Assembly: GCA_014529385.2 (NCBI GenBank)
Contig: CM043957.1
Location: 83,621,381 to 83,685,380, forward strand
Direction of reading: 5' to 3'
From: Adiantum capillus-veneris
Lineage: Eukaryota; Streptophyta; Polypodiopsida; Polypodiales; Pteridaceae
Length of the DNA: 64,000 nt
The position numbers and the translations under genes are program-made. Of the stretch, positions 23,401-35,006 are shown piece after piece. Position 1 is the first letter of the stretch. Each line of letters starts with the position of its first letter. The notes beneath the pieces are model-generated. The model was not told where the DNA came from. It saw only the letters and a list, made by a program, of their open reading frames with translations, and ran no database searches.

Positions 23401-26400
23401 ACATTACACTTACACAATCAAAATTGAATTTGGATATCAAGAAAGTCACCAAAAAAATCATAAAAGTGCTAATTTTGGCCAAAAAACAGGATTATGCAAT
23501 TCTTGTAAATTGGTCATAACTTTCAATTTTAACACTTAGCTCTCCGTACAAGCATCAAAACATGTTGATAACTATGAAGGCCTAACCTCTAGCCATCTAA
23601 ACCTCACAAACATGAAGTTTAGAGTGGTATAGTTGTCAAAAATTGAAAAAAAAAACCAAAAACAGGACCCGTTTTTTCACACTATTTAGGTTCAAAAATG
23701 TTGTGCAAGAGTAAGGTTAATGGTGAGATCGATACTCAAAAAAAAAAAAGCTAAGTTTTTTTCAACTCATAAGGCAACTTTGTGGATATATAGCACCTAA
23801 AAATTCATTTTCATACTCTTCAAATAATTCAAGCAAAATGGTCACTCAACAGGACAAAAAAGTATCCAAGGACATAAAAGTGTCCTGTTACCATTCTAGT
23901 GTTAATTAAGTCTCAAAACAATTTAGTCTATTGATAACTATCATTTTGACAAGACTTTGGATAATTATTTTCATACACTGTGTGTCATTTCTTCTAATAA
24001 ATTTGCAACAATTGTGATTTTGAAAGTCTTTGAAACACTTTTAGAAGCACACAAGTATGTTATTAGAAAATACAAGCTACAATATTATTGTAAACCAATC
24101 TGTGCTAGAAAATATGTAAACATGCATAAGGTGATTAAAAAGCGATCAATTGCTATGATAGGCCAGCCATACATTTATTGATTTTTTTAATTAAAAAAAA
24201 TGTAGCATATATAATAGACATTTCTAGTTTTTCATCTTGTGTTTATACTTGCAACGCTTTGATACCAATGTTCCAAAATCATAGACTTGACTTCTTTAAT
24301 GATTATGGATCATAGTGAACCTAGTATTGTTTTTTTTTTTTTATGATCTACTCCAAAAAAATTCCATTACAATCTATAAAATATTTAAGGTCTTGATTGT
24401 TTTATCAATAGTACTTCTTAGTAAACTATAGTATGAAAGCTACATACCTTTCTATGTCGGACTTTGTTATTACACTATTTTTGGCTTTCTAAAAGAAACC
24501 TTAGTGTTGTGTTGGGTTAGGGAGACTTTCATTGTTTTCAGTGCCAAGATGGAGACTTATCTTTAATTTCACAACCTGACATGTCTTTACTTTTCTTGCA
24601 TTCTATTGTTTCAGAATGCTAAAGTGAAGCTTCACTTTGCATAATTTTAGTAAATTTTACACACACACATATATGATTTTTATTAGAATATTAAAGTGAA
24701 GCTTTACCTTGCATAATTCTAATAAATTCTATACACACACACATGAAATAATTAGTTCTTTTTCTTTCACCTTTCATTTCACAACATGGTTTTACATTTC
24801 TTGTATTTTATAGTTTGATTCCAGTCAGTGTTAATGTTCGAGAAAGTCTCTTTTATTAAGCGGCTACTGGTCAAGTTTCCTCCTCACAAAGAAGAAAACC
24901 GTAAATACTAACAGAATTTTGAGCTTTGTAAAATTTTTGAACGACTTTCTCACATATTTCATCGGTTCTTCTTTCGTTTACCATGATTTGTAGCTAGTTA
25001 GTCTCGATTTTCAATCGGCTAAAGACTAAGCTGAGGCAAACCTTTCCCAAACACTGATACCAGTTTAATTCAACTTAACAATTTTATCACTTTTTTATTG
25101 TTTTTGAAAGCCGTCATGATCCTTTCACTTGTTTATGAGTAATTTTGGATCATCTTTGTAGAAAAGTGATTATGGCTAGACCAATTCCTACAAAATTCAT
25201 AATAAATATATGTGAAAAATTAGTACAAAAGCGTTTAGCGAGTCCAAAGCAAGTAAACATGACATGTGTATCATTGTAGTAGGGGATAAGAGTACACTTA
25301 AAATGGATTTGAGGTCAAAAAATATGATAGATATGTACTTTATTCCAATGGGTTTAGGTTTTGTGACATGAGTAAAGTATGAAATCAATGGAGATACATG
25401 CAAAATATTGTTGTGTTGAGCTATATGAAGTTATATCAGAAGTGATTCAAGGTTTATATTCATGGTGGGAAACTCAATTAATAGGAAACAATAGATAAAA
25501 TTTGTGTCACACTTTGAAAAGTATTTTCAAGATTAAACAAAATAGTTAGTAGTAAATTTTGAGGCCAAGTGAAATAGCATGAGAGGCTTTTCACACATTA
25601 AACCGTAGCTAGTAGCTTCAATGTAGCATTTTTAAAGGATTGTGAAAATCCCAAACTGCAAAAAATTATCAAAATTGTTTTGTATAGCAACAAAAAGCAA
25701 GGGTTTCATTATCTATCAAATAAAAAAAGAGTGTAATTAATTAAAATTATATTTCAAAAAGAAGGTTAACAAAATTTTCTCCAATTATCTTGATCTTTTT
25801 AACTTTATACTATTATGTATAATTTCCAAAAGGCTTGTATGCTTCTCTCTGTAAAATATTATTCAAGTTGTAATCTCTTGTTTTTGGCTATTTGATAACT
25901 TTGCCTCTTGGTATGGAAATAATGTTTCTTGTATGTTGGTTTTCTAATGTAATTTAATTTCATTTTCAAATACTTGTTCGTAATAATAATATAATTTGAC
26001 ACTAATTATTGCAACAAAATATCATAATGTGCACTCGAGAATATTGGCTACCTCTTAGCTCAAAAAGAGGTACATCAATAAAACATCTTATCTTTCCTTT
26101 TTATATCCTTTTATAGGATAAACATTAGTTTCACGCATGCTCAAAAAGGTCTTAAAGAAAACATTTTAATTTGTGAAAGAGTTCTTTCACTTAAGGGACC
26201 TCAAAAAAGTTCATTTTGTTAAATTGCTTTATATTTTTTATGCTTATTGGGTTTACTTTTTCTTATTTGTCAATGGATCTATGTTTTATTTTTTTTCTAT
26301 TACTTTTTTCATTATGTGGGATAAAACAAAACTACCAAAATAATATTATGGCTCTAAAAAAGGTTTCTATTGGTGATTGAAGAATTTTTATTAAGAACTA

Positions 26401-27120
26401 GTACCAAAGTAAAATTCTTGAAATGTGAAAGAATTGAAAGCACTGTATAATTTTTTTCAAAGCGTAAAAATTAAAGCATGATAAGATTTGATGTGTAAGA
26501 GTTTTATATCGACCGCTTAATAAAAGAGACTTTCTTGAATATTGACTAGAATTAAGTTATAGAATATAAGAAAAATCAAGCCATGTGAGGCTGTGAAATT
26601 AAAAAAACTCATTAATATATATGTGTGTGTGTGTGTGTGTGTGTATATCCATAGAATTTACTAGAATTATGCAAGTGAAGTTTCACTTTAACATTCTAAA
26701 ACAATAGAATACAAAAACAGTCAAGACATGTGAGGATATGAAATGAAATTGAAATAAACATTTAAAGTACGTCTCCATCGTGCACTGAAAACAATGAAAG
26801 TCTCCCTAACCCAACACAACACTAAGGTTTCTTTTAGAAAGAAAAAATATTACTAAACTCCCTACACTATGTAGGGAAAGTGGTATTTGTTTAGAAATGC
26901 CAACGAGCCCCATCACCTTCACCTTGTTAGTTTGTACATAACTCAAGTTCACTATCATAATATTATATGAGAAAAGTTTGACTTTTAATTGTTAAGGTAT
27001 TCTTGTACTATAGTGTATGTCATAGTCAAGTTGCATTGCATCATTGTCCTTGTCAAGTACCAAAACTACCTCCTAATGTATATGGGAATATCATGGTTGT
27101 GTGTGACTATTTCTATCTCC

Positions 27121-27200
<80 letters not shown>

Positions 27201-27213
27201 TACTTCTATCTCC

Positions 27214-27269
<56 letters not shown>

Positions 27270-30200
27270 TGTGCTTACATACATGGTTGATTTGGTTTGT
27301 GTTCCATATGTACAATAGATGCCAAGCCTAGAGGAGCAATGGACACACACAAGCATGTCTAGTTCTAGCAAGATGTGACTCGCTAAAACTTTAGAACCTA
27401 AAAATTCTAATTCACAATGTTTTGTCGAAGGTGCTCTATCTTAGTGGTTGAATTGTGACAAAGATTTCCAAATGACTCTATGTTGCAAAACGTAGTATAG
27501 AATTTCTAGGATGAAGATTTTATGTATGAAATGTGCAGTATTTTCTTTCGAGTTTTAGAAGCTTGAAGAGTTAAGAATTTTCCAACTCTGATGATTTGAG
27601 TCATTATTTTTTTGTAGATATTATGCAGCCCAACTTGTGGTGGCATTAGAATACTTGCATTTACAAGGTATCATTTATAGGGATTTGAAACCTGAGAATG
27701 TGCTACTAAGAGAAAATGGAAACATAATGCTATCAGATTTTGACTTGTGTATGCATCGACATGAATCCATGCCTGCAAGGGTTATAAAATTGCCTATTGC
27801 TTCCATCTCCTCACCAAGCAAGAGGCGTCTCATTCAACGACAGTTAAGATCAAAATCTTCGTCAACAAATATAGGTACCCACCTTGAGGTTTCACAATTC
27901 TTGCATTAAACACTAAAGAAGGCTAACATTTTTGTATAAATTTGGTGAACTTGTTTTTGAAAATTATCCATTAAATACATATAAGATGACATGGCACATG
28001 TTGAATTTGTAGTAAACATATCCTTGCAAAAATCTTGTTGCAAATGCTGTTTGAGATTAATATTGTTATCATATAACATGCTTGGGGTACTACATGCTAC
28101 CATTATATTTCTCTCATTATTTCAAATGAGCTGATGGTGCTTTAGACATCATGCAATCGTGACATTAATAAATTAAACCAATTAATTATCCACAATGCTT
28201 AGCCATTATCTGATAAACTTAGAAAAATAAAATAACTTTAAATAACTCTAAACCTGTTTATATTTCATTGATTGGCCAATGCTAATGTATTTTCTTCACA
28301 CTTTTTTAAAATTTGTCCAGGAAAACCAATTTGGATTCATTCGATTTGGTCATATCTAAAGTCTTCATGGGTAAAAGGACAACATAGCCCTAGGAAATCA
28401 AGGCAAGGCATTACCAAGAAGAGGAGACCTAGCATGATGTATACAGAGGTTATGGTTGAGCCATTGCACCTGCGTACTTTGTCGATGGTGGGTACACATG
28501 AATACTTAGCACCTGAAGTATTGGGAGGCTTAGGGCATGGTAGTGCGGTGGATTGGTGGATGCTAGGAGTTCTAATTTATGAGCTACTTTATGGCACTAC
28601 CCCATTTAAAGGACAAAGTAACAAGCACACATTACACAACATCAGAATGAGAAAGCTCAGGTTGGAGGCTATATATTTCTCTTTTAGAATATATTTTTTC
28701 CTTTATAAGTTGAGAAAACAAATTAATGGCATATACCACAAAGGGATAAAACACAAAATCCTTAATTTGTGTATACCAAGAATTAAGATAAGTGCTATAA
28801 TTAAGTCTAATCCACAAGAACTTACACTGGAGAACATGTTCATCCACAAAGCAAAAGGCATGAAAAGGTTAATGCTCTAGATTTGAAATCATTTGATAAC
28901 CTACCCATGATATTGAAACTTATAAGATGTACCATTTGAATGTATTGTACATAAAAGTAATTATGGACCTAAGGTTGAGAGTCCAGTGTTCGGGAAATTA
29001 AGTGTGACTCAGCTTAGCCTTGAGCCGGTTGAGAAATCAAAACAGTCGGTTGAAGGGAGGGGAAGAAGGAGAAAGCCTGCTTGAATTTTTTTTTTAATAA
29101 AATTAAATTGTTAAAAAAATCGATAATTTCCTCTTTGTATCTACCCTAAAGGGAATTTTGTATGTTTGCAAAATTGATTTTTTCTCGAACACTGGTTGAG
29201 ACAATACGTATATAGAACACTGGTCTCATCTTTTCTAGTTGTGAAAGTACCTAAAATGTAGAAAAAATGAAAGTCTTTTCATGCTTTTTTCCTTATGAAA
29301 GTACCTAAACAGTAGTGAATAGTGTCATATTTTTTTACTTATGGAAGTACCTAAAAAGTAGACAAAATGAAAGCCTTTTGTGTGCATGATTCCTGTCTTT
29401 GGCTTGCTCAACAGATGCTACTCTTGACCCTATCACAAACGTAAGTTCAATTCTTTCACGCAAGATATCATCCAACTATAATATAGTATGGTATCATTCA
29501 TGCATCTTTTTTTTCTTTTTTGCCAAACTCACAATGGTGAGTGGGTAAATGTATTAATTTCAAGAGCTATACAAAGTAGCCTTAAGCTCATGCCGAGCCT
29601 GAAGGTCTCGATCACTCCAAATATTACAAGGGCAAGCCCAAAACTAGCCAACATCCATAATTACTTACTCCTGGTGGTAGATGAATTGGTCAGATACCAC
29701 TTCGTCCGAGTTTCTTCTTTTTCCAAGGACAAGAATCTTTTCCATGATTTCTTGAATAATCTCCATAAAGCTAGCTATTGATAATTCATTTTCAAACATT
29801 CGATGGTTTGTGGCCTTCCATACATGCTAAAAGTAACAAAACCTGACAATTTGCACATAAATTAACAACACTTGACTTTTCATCACCATCTCTCCAAAAA
29901 ACAAATCTTTCTTGTAGAATTCGATTTCCCATGTTCTTTGAACCCATTTTCATACCTTCCTTGCAAGGCCACTAATCATCAGGCACTCTTTAAACAAGTG
30001 AGGCATATCCTCACTTGCTTGTTTGCACCCCAAACACCTAACCATTACCTCTTGCCAAAATCTTCATGCCTATCGGCAAAGCCCCCCACAAAACTTTCCA
30101 CATGAATACCTTCATCGATAACGACCATAGTGGATTCTATATATTTTTTGCTACCATTGCCCGTCTTGCTTGCGTCGGCCATTGCAAACCCCATTGTTTG

Positions 30201-31035
30201 TTCAGGGGGAAAATTCAATCAGCTTGGGATGTCAAAGTCTGGTAAACGCTCTTGGTTTGCGGCTTACAAATTTGTCTATGCTTAGGCCATTGCCAAGCTC
30301 TCCACTCAAGGTTTGACTCGCAAATAGGGATCACATAATTTTTCAGGAGTCCTTAAATAATTCTGCTCACCAATAGTCTTTCAATGCCACTCAGATTGAA
30401 CTGGGTAGCCAACTAGTTTGCTTCTTTCCAGCTCTTACTATTGTCGTCCCAAAACTGGGCCAACCATTGGAGACCTTTATTATTCATCTTTCTGCCAATT
30501 TCTCTCCAAAAGTTGTACCATTCATGCATCTTAAAAATGCCAATTGTGTATTAATTTTTTTAATTTAGTTGTAATGGAGAGCCATAAGGGGTTCTTGTTG
30601 TGATTGCTCTCCATTATAAAATTTAAAAAAAAATCAAAATACATATATGTTGGCAAATTATGTTATCCCCATAAGGTTAACAAAAGCAAATATTATATGA
30701 TACAAAAAAATAGAAAAACAAAAAAATAAGTTAAAGATTTCATTTTTTGTATTTTTCTATTAACATGTGGTCAATTGTTTGGTTTTGCCAGGTTTCCTCT
30801 AAATACAGAGGTTTTGCAAGTAGACAATGCATGCAAATCACTTGTACAAGGATTGCTAACTAAAGATCCCTCAAAACGTCTTGGATCATCTAGAGGGGCT
30901 TGTGAAATCAAGCAACATACATTTTTCAAAGGCCTCAATTGGGCACTTATCGGAGAAATGAGGCCTCCTTTACTTGGTTCATCTTTAAACATTCAACATA
31001 AGAATTTTACTACTCAAGATTTTGAGTATTTCTAG
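20088..31035 (+). CDS. AGC VIII (D6PK-like) serine/threonine protein kinase, five exons
   Basis: Joining 20,088-20,444, 21,461-21,765, 27,618-27,874, 28,321-28,660 and 30,792-31,035 gives 500 codons without a stop, with GT-AG introns throughout. Residues 1-119 are a Ser/Gly-rich amino-terminal part ending [17 protein letters not shown]. The kinase domain runs from about 120. It has the Gly loop GQGDSGSV (125-132), Lys147, the alpha-C Glu166, YRDLKPEN (241-248), and DFD at 261-263 in place of DFG, the hallmark of plant AGC VIII kinases. A long activation-loop insertion with basic clusters (289-300, 339-342) precedes the phosphosite region [34 protein letters not shown] and a carboxy-terminal FEYF (a PDK1-docking FxxF motif) follow. 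The family phosphorylates PIN auxin exporters and related targets at the plasma membrane, and the basic clusters may aid membrane binding. GHGSAVDWW and LLYG.TPFKG favour the D6PK/AGC1 group over PINOID, but FxxF is lacking in D6PK itself, so the exact subgroup is open. It looks functional. Confidence 0.93.
20445..21460 (+). other. Kinase intron 1
   Basis: GT-AG intron of 1,016 bases, ending TTCTTACAG. It contains a long hairpin (20,824-20,932) and otherwise AT-rich sequence without genes. Confidence 0.85.
20824..20932. repeat. Inverted repeat (MITE-like hairpin) in intron 1
   Basis: Left arm GCACCGTGCACCTAG followed by GGTGCGGTTGGGG. The right arm is its reverse complement with two or three mismatches, and a second short inverted pair (GGTTGCCG / CGGCAACC) lies inside. 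The GC-rich arms contrast with the AT-rich intron. Confidence 0.8.
21461..21765 (+). CDS. Kinase exon 2
   Basis: Residues 120-221 with the Gly loop, the ATP-binding Lys147 (FALKVVDKE), alpha-C (TEREIL) and the hinge ([12 protein letters not shown]). The acceptor is TTACAG|GTG. The donor GAG|GTAGGT leaves a split Arg codon completed by exon 3. Confidence 0.93.
22560..23901. mobile_element. Nonautonomous TIR DNA transposon with TTAA flanks
   Basis: The 15-base sequence CACTAGAATGGTAAC at 22,560-22,574 is repeated exactly inverted at 23,887-23,901. TTAA lies immediately outside both ends (22,556-22,559 and 23,902-23,905). Subterminal AGGACATAAAAG words recur at both ends in inverted form. Length is 1,342 bases with no transposase ORF. 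The TTAA flank recalls piggyBac-type insertion, while the CACTA start recalls CACTA elements, so the superfamily is undecided. Confidence 0.8.
24480..26845. mobile_element. Long inverted-repeat (foldback-like) element in intron 2
   Basis: About 24,488-24,860 is repeated inverted at about 26,510-26,843. Matches include AAACCTTAGTGTTGTGTTGG and CTCTTTTATTAAGCGG, with a CA/TG microsatellite in each arm (24,659-24,667 and 26,623-26,644). Arms of roughly 350 bases surround about 1.65 kb without an ORF. The arms have diverged and differ by small indels. The exact ends are uncertain. Confidence 0.7.
27111..27271. repeat. Duplicated compound microsatellite (TG)n(AG)n
   Basis: The unit TTCTATCTCCATATG-(TG)n-(AG)n-ATGT occurs twice in tandem (27,111-27,201 and 27,204-27,271) with different tract lengths. 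Confidence 0.9.
27618..27874 (+). CDS. Kinase exon 3
   Basis: Residues 222-306 with the catalytic loop [11 protein letters not shown], the DFD motif ([11 protein letters not shown]) and the first half of the activation-loop insertion, basic at [13 protein letters not shown]. The acceptor is TTGTAG and the donor ATAG|GTACCC, leaving one base of the next codon. Confidence 0.93.
27875..28320 (+). other. Kinase intron 3
   Basis: GT-AG intron of 446 bases ending TTTGTCCAG. AT-rich, nothing recognised inside. Confidence 0.85.
28321..28660 (+). CDS. Kinase exon 4
   Basis: Residues 307-420 (the Gly codon is split). It holds the second half of the activation-loop insertion ([16 protein letters not shown]), then [37 protein letters not shown] and TPFKG. 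The donor is CAG|GTTGGA, with the Arg codon completed by exon 5. The ORF reads on into the intron, so the donor was placed where homology to the family ends. Confidence 0.9.
28661..30791 (+). other. Kinase intron 4 (2.1 kb)
   Basis: GT-AG intron ending GTTTTGCCAG. It contains a LINE remnant on the minus strand (about 29,520-30,540). Flanking AT-rich sequence shows three partial repeats of GAAAGTACCTAAA (29,245-29,360) and no gene. Confidence 0.8.
29520..30540 (-). pseudogene. LINE remnant with zf-RVT domain in intron 4
   Basis: On the minus strand, with frameshifts, it reads [19 protein letters not shown], then [19 protein letters not shown] (CxxC...HxxxxC), then [13 protein letters not shown]. 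This is the zinc-binding region at the carboxy end of plant L1-type LINE ORF2 (zf-RVT). The RT is not present. It lies antisense to the kinase and has many stops. Confidence 0.75.
30792..31035 (+). CDS. Kinase exon 5
   Basis: Residues 421-500: [47 protein letters not shown] and the terminal FEYF before TAG. It completes kinase subdomain XI and the AGC carboxy-terminal extension. Confidence 0.93.
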
Positions 31036-31344
31036 CAATACACCCACGTTTTCTCCTATCGTAACATACTAACATATCAACTCTATATCTCAATATATAG
31101 AAAAGGGCAGTAACATTTAGTAATGCTTACCATTCAAGGAGAAATTCTAACGCATGGGCTAGTTTGTAATCAAAGCCACATGATTGAGTTCGTAAGATCA
31201 TGATTCATCTAATACATTCACAAAAGAGTTTCTCCTCATGTTTTCTTTTGAGCCACTAGTAACATGTATCTATTTGTATTGATAGTGTGACATGTTATCA
31301 ATATAATGCTCTATTCTACCATTGTATTTTGTGTTCATGCCTTG

Positions 31345-31412
<68 letters not shown>
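31345..31412. repeat. (CT)n(CA)n compound microsatellite
   Basis: About 42 bases of CT followed by about 27 bases of CA. Confidence 0.95.
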
Positions 31413-31418
<6 letters not shown>

Positions 31419-32117
31419 ACACAAAACAAAACAAACCAACACAAAATATACAAAGAAAACACATTTTCTGTTAGTATAATTCAAATAGGTATACTATTAT
31501 TTGATGTATTCTCAAATGCCAATTTTCCTTTAAAAATAATGAATGTATTCTTTTCCAAGCTAAGTAGTCATCGATAATGGTATAATTACATTGTACCGTG
31601 GTGTGGCCAGTGTAGTATAATGTTGCATCGATTAAACAAATTCTCAATCTTGTGAACTTGGAAGTTAATCTAAAGCGCTAAAACTATTTACACACCACAA
31701 CATTAATGGTCTTGAGAGATGCATACTGATATCGTTGAGAGCTCAACCACTTTTCCTTCTATACTTTTTCACTTGGAGTACTTCTGAACTTTGAAGGCCT
31801 CAAAATGAGCTAAAAGTGACTATCTATCATAATGAGGTTTGACTGCAATCAAAACCGGTGACACTTACTTCTAAGATTTGTGAGCATTAGATAATTATAG
31901 GAAAAATCACTTACTACTTCCCTATCAACTCCTTAGGCTTTCTATAATATTTAAAAATGGGATTTTACATGTCCATAATTACATGATTTAGAATGAATGG
32001 ACTCTACTAGTTACAACTACATAGTAGCATGCAAGTAAACTAGAGCAAAAATGGTGGCCATTTTTGGAATTTTATTTGTCTCATTTTTCCCGTTTCATTT
32101 GTCTTCAATTGGGAATT

Positions 32118-32120
<3 letters not shown>

Positions 32121-32154
<34 letters not shown>
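32121..32154. repeat. (TG)17 microsatellite
   Basis: Pure TG run followed by CGTTCGTTCGTTC. Confidence 0.95.
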
Positions 32155-32157
<3 letters not shown>

Positions 32158-32633
32158 TCGTTCGTTCAAGGAGGCCTAAAGGTATAGGTAGCCATAGCTT
32201 ACACAATTAGAGAGGGAAAGAAAGAAAAGTACATGGCTTCCCATAAAGTGGACTCAAATTACAAAAAGAAAATAATGCATTGGCATATGATATGTACAAC
32301 ATAGGATTTTTTAGCCATACTGAAAAGGCTTGCATATATGATGACGGTACATATAATATCTAGGATAGTATACCACACATGCACTTATCTACCTCATAGG
32401 ATTCTACAAGTAGGAGATGCTACACAATAATAAATTAGATCGGGCATAGGACATGTCCACCTAACAATCCTCTGCTTGAGGTTCTCCTAAAGTAAGTTGG
32501 ATCAAAACTCAATGTCATAGAGGCTAGTAGTCACACAAACTAGGTAGTCACATAGACTTTAGTCTCAACTGATATGGTGTCACATAGACTAAAGAATCCT
32601 CCCCTTTAATAAAAAAGAAAAAATACCATTCAT

Positions 32634-33535
32634 CTATATATAGTACATCAATAAAGGCACAATACTAATCAAAGGGGTAAAAACATGGAGATAATTCTCC
32701 TCCTCTTGATCTTTGTCTTCGTCTTCTTCCTCTACAAGGTTAACTTTTCCTTTTCTTTTGTCTTTGATGTTATCACTGTTATTGTGGTATATTGTCGGTG
32801 GATGACTTTTGATTCCGCATTTGCTACAGAGTTTATTTTTGTAAAAATGCCCTAATTTTTCGCACTCACAGAACCTTTTGTTATTCGTCATAGTTGATGA
32901 AGATATAGCTCTCGATGATGATTCAATGAAAGGACCTCCATTGGTTGAGGTCTGCTTTGCTTGCTTTTTCTCCTCTTCAATTAATTCATTAATCATATGT
33001 TGCAAAGTGGGTGTAGGATCCTTCTATTCTATCACTGTGATAATATTGTCAAAAAAACTGAGAACAATACTTAAGAGCATAGCAACGTTGTATTTTTCTA
33101 GAATTTGAGACTTGATATAGGTTAATTGAGTGGTGATACTCATCAACCTCAGTTCACGAGGCTCAAAATATCCTCCCCTTGATTCATTATTAGTTTGTAA
33201 AGGTTCCTTTTAAGACTTATTTTGCTCATTTTTATTTGGCACCACCAAAATTGTCCTCTAAAATGGTCCATGCTTGGATGGTCATGGTGAAATTATCAAT
33301 GAAGTATAACATGATTATTGTGTAGTAAAGTGATAATTATGTTGAAATCTTATTTGTCTCTGGCTTGAACTTGTGCAATCTGGTCTCTGATGAGTGTACT
33401 TTCAGTTGTGGATGGTTTAGCTGCTCTTGGTTTGACTACAGACCATTGTTGTTGATGCATGAGGTAACCTTGTAGCTTAGTCTTCCAAATATAGAAACCC
33501 TCGCTATTAAATTTTTCAATTCTCTTTTCTCCCAT
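32634..33535 (-). pseudogene. Ty1/copia gag, broken
   Basis: The minus strand begins at 33,535 with MGEKRIEKFNSEGFYIWK, the usual copia gag start (KFxGxNFxxWKxxM-like), continuing as LQGYLMHQQQWSVVKP. After frame breaks, 33,005-32,634 gives LQHMINELIEEEKK and then a Cys/His segment (CECEKLGHFYKN, CSKCGIKSH), a distorted zinc knuckle, and an acidic tail. Stops interrupt the middle. No pol follows on the minus strand below 32,634, so only gag is left. Confidence 0.7.
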
Positions 33536-33539
33536 AGTG

Positions 33540-34515
33540 CCGGTAGAGAGGTCTTAACAAATAGCAATAAGCTAATGCCATTGTCTAGCCTCCTCACAAG
33601 TGCACTTGATTCACCTTATCCTTGTAGGTTAGAATTATTACATGCAATGCAAAGGGTTATTATGGACATAATTTTAGTTTTGAAATTATAGGAAAGAGAC
33701 AAAATTGTGAGAAACTTTTCATTTTCTTGAAGTTTGAGAGAATCATCTTTGATGTTCTACTCTTGCTTTTGCTTTCTAGTCTGAGCAGACTTTGTGTGCT
33801 TGGGTCCTTTTTGAATGTCAAGACTTCTCTTCAAAGGCAACTTTCGGAGGCTCAAGGTAAAGATCTCCCTATTGTGGGAAACCCCTCTATGGAGGGTGAA
33901 CATTTAGAGACTCAAGGAGCTTCCCAATGGGAAGAACGTCTTAGCTATGCTAAAGTTGGAGAAATTATTGGGCACGAGAATCGGACCTTGGAAGGGGGTG
34001 GGAGTTAGTGACTTGAAGGCACGGTTTTACTGTAAAAAATGGGGGCTTATACAAATAGGAATGAAAAAGATGGTGAGTGGGAAAGGAATAACAAAAAATT
34101 GGGTGGGCACATGGTGACCTTATGTGAGAGACTCAAGATAGAGGCATGATAGGAGGTCCGAGAGTTGTCAGTTGCATCATTCAAAAGCATAGCTGTGCAA
34201 GTGTCAATAGGAGCAATTCAAAGAGATCAAGCTTTCAAAGATGAGGGTGCTACAAGGATGCTACTAAGATCCTTGCACTCAATTCAAAGATGTGTGAACA
34301 AACAAGAGTTGTAGCTATCTAGATATGCAAATGATGGCAAGATTGTAGAAATGCATGCACAAGTTGCAGAGGAGAGAGTATTTTTTTTTTAAAGCGTTTC
34401 TTATGATCTCAAATGGCCGATTTCTCAAAAATGGTAAATCAATCAATATAGCAAAGAGAGAGGGAGCAAATTTGTAGCTTTTCACGATTTGAGAATACCC
34501 AATCATCCCACTTTT
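33540..34515. other. Between copia fragments, nothing recognised
   Basis: Contains a plus-strand ORF at 33,727-34,008 with a hydrophobic start and no known motif. It could be retroelement leader or unrelated sequence. Confidence 0.3.
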
Positions 34516-34992
34516 TGTTGATATTCATTCTGAGGATATTCATAGTCAGGTAGAGGACATCATCTTTAAGTTGAAGGTCTTTCATATTGTCTACCAGATT
34601 TTCTACCTCTACCTACCACTTGTCTTATGTTATGTTGAGATGTTAACCTCACAACATGTTCTACTCGTGGATGACTATCATTGATAGTCATCATCATTGG
34701 CATGCTTTAGTGAGTACCCATATCTTTGCGAGTGATACTACAACTTGACTACACCAACTTGGTCTACCTACTATCAGAGTAATGGCACACTTATCCCACA
34801 AGCTCACTCACTAAGAATTCATAGAAGCCGTTGTACTGTTTTCCATTTATGTTGTTTTATCTCTTTTATGCACTGTAGAATTCTTATCTTGTAATAATTA
34901 AGAAGAAGAGAACGAAGGTTTAGCCTTCATCCATGTGCCGTGTGCTCTCCCCTATCAAGAGCTCAAGATCTCTCCTTCTCTATCTCTTAACA
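34516..34992 (+). mobile_element. Ty1/copia-type LTR (5' LTR)
   Basis: Starts TGTTGATATTC and ends CTCTTAACA, typical TGTT...AACA termini, and is followed directly by a methionine-tRNA primer-binding site. Length is 477 bases. It is in plus orientation, opposite to the gag fragment at 32,634-33,535. No recognisable internal coding region follows, so most of the element is lost. Confidence 0.65.
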
Positions 34993-35006
34993 TGGTATTA
35001 GAGCTT
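34993..35006 (+). promoter_or_regulatory. Primer-binding site of the copia-type LTR
   Basis: TGGTATTAGAGCTT directly after the LTR end, one mismatch from the canonical TGGTATCAGAGC. Confidence 0.75.

Larger units (their letters stand above)
21766..27617 (+). other. Kinase intron 2 (5.9 kb)
   Basis: GT-AG intron ending TTTTTTTGTAG. AT-rich, with no gene. It contains a TIR transposon (22,560-23,901), a long inverted-repeat element (about 24,480-26,845) and duplicated compound microsatellites (27,111-27,271). The remaining stretches (21,800-22,550, 23,910-24,470, 26,850-27,110 and 27,275-27,617) show nothing recognisable. Confidence 0.85.
31036..32633. other. Region downstream of the kinase, no gene recognised
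   Basis: AT-rich, presumably including the 3' UTR. It contains a (CT)n(CA)n tract (31,345-31,412) and a (TG)n tract (32,121-32,154) followed by CGTTCGTTCGTTC. No ORF with a recognisable product was seen. Confidence 0.5.

Noticed and set aside
28632-28847. Kinase exon 4 extending to 28,880
   Set aside because: The open frame past 28,660 loses all kinase similarity, and splicing at CAG|GTTGGA joins exactly to the conserved FP motif of exon 5.
34315-34506. Minus-strand ORF before the copia-type LTR
   Set aside because: Short, no motif, AT-rich. Likely chance.
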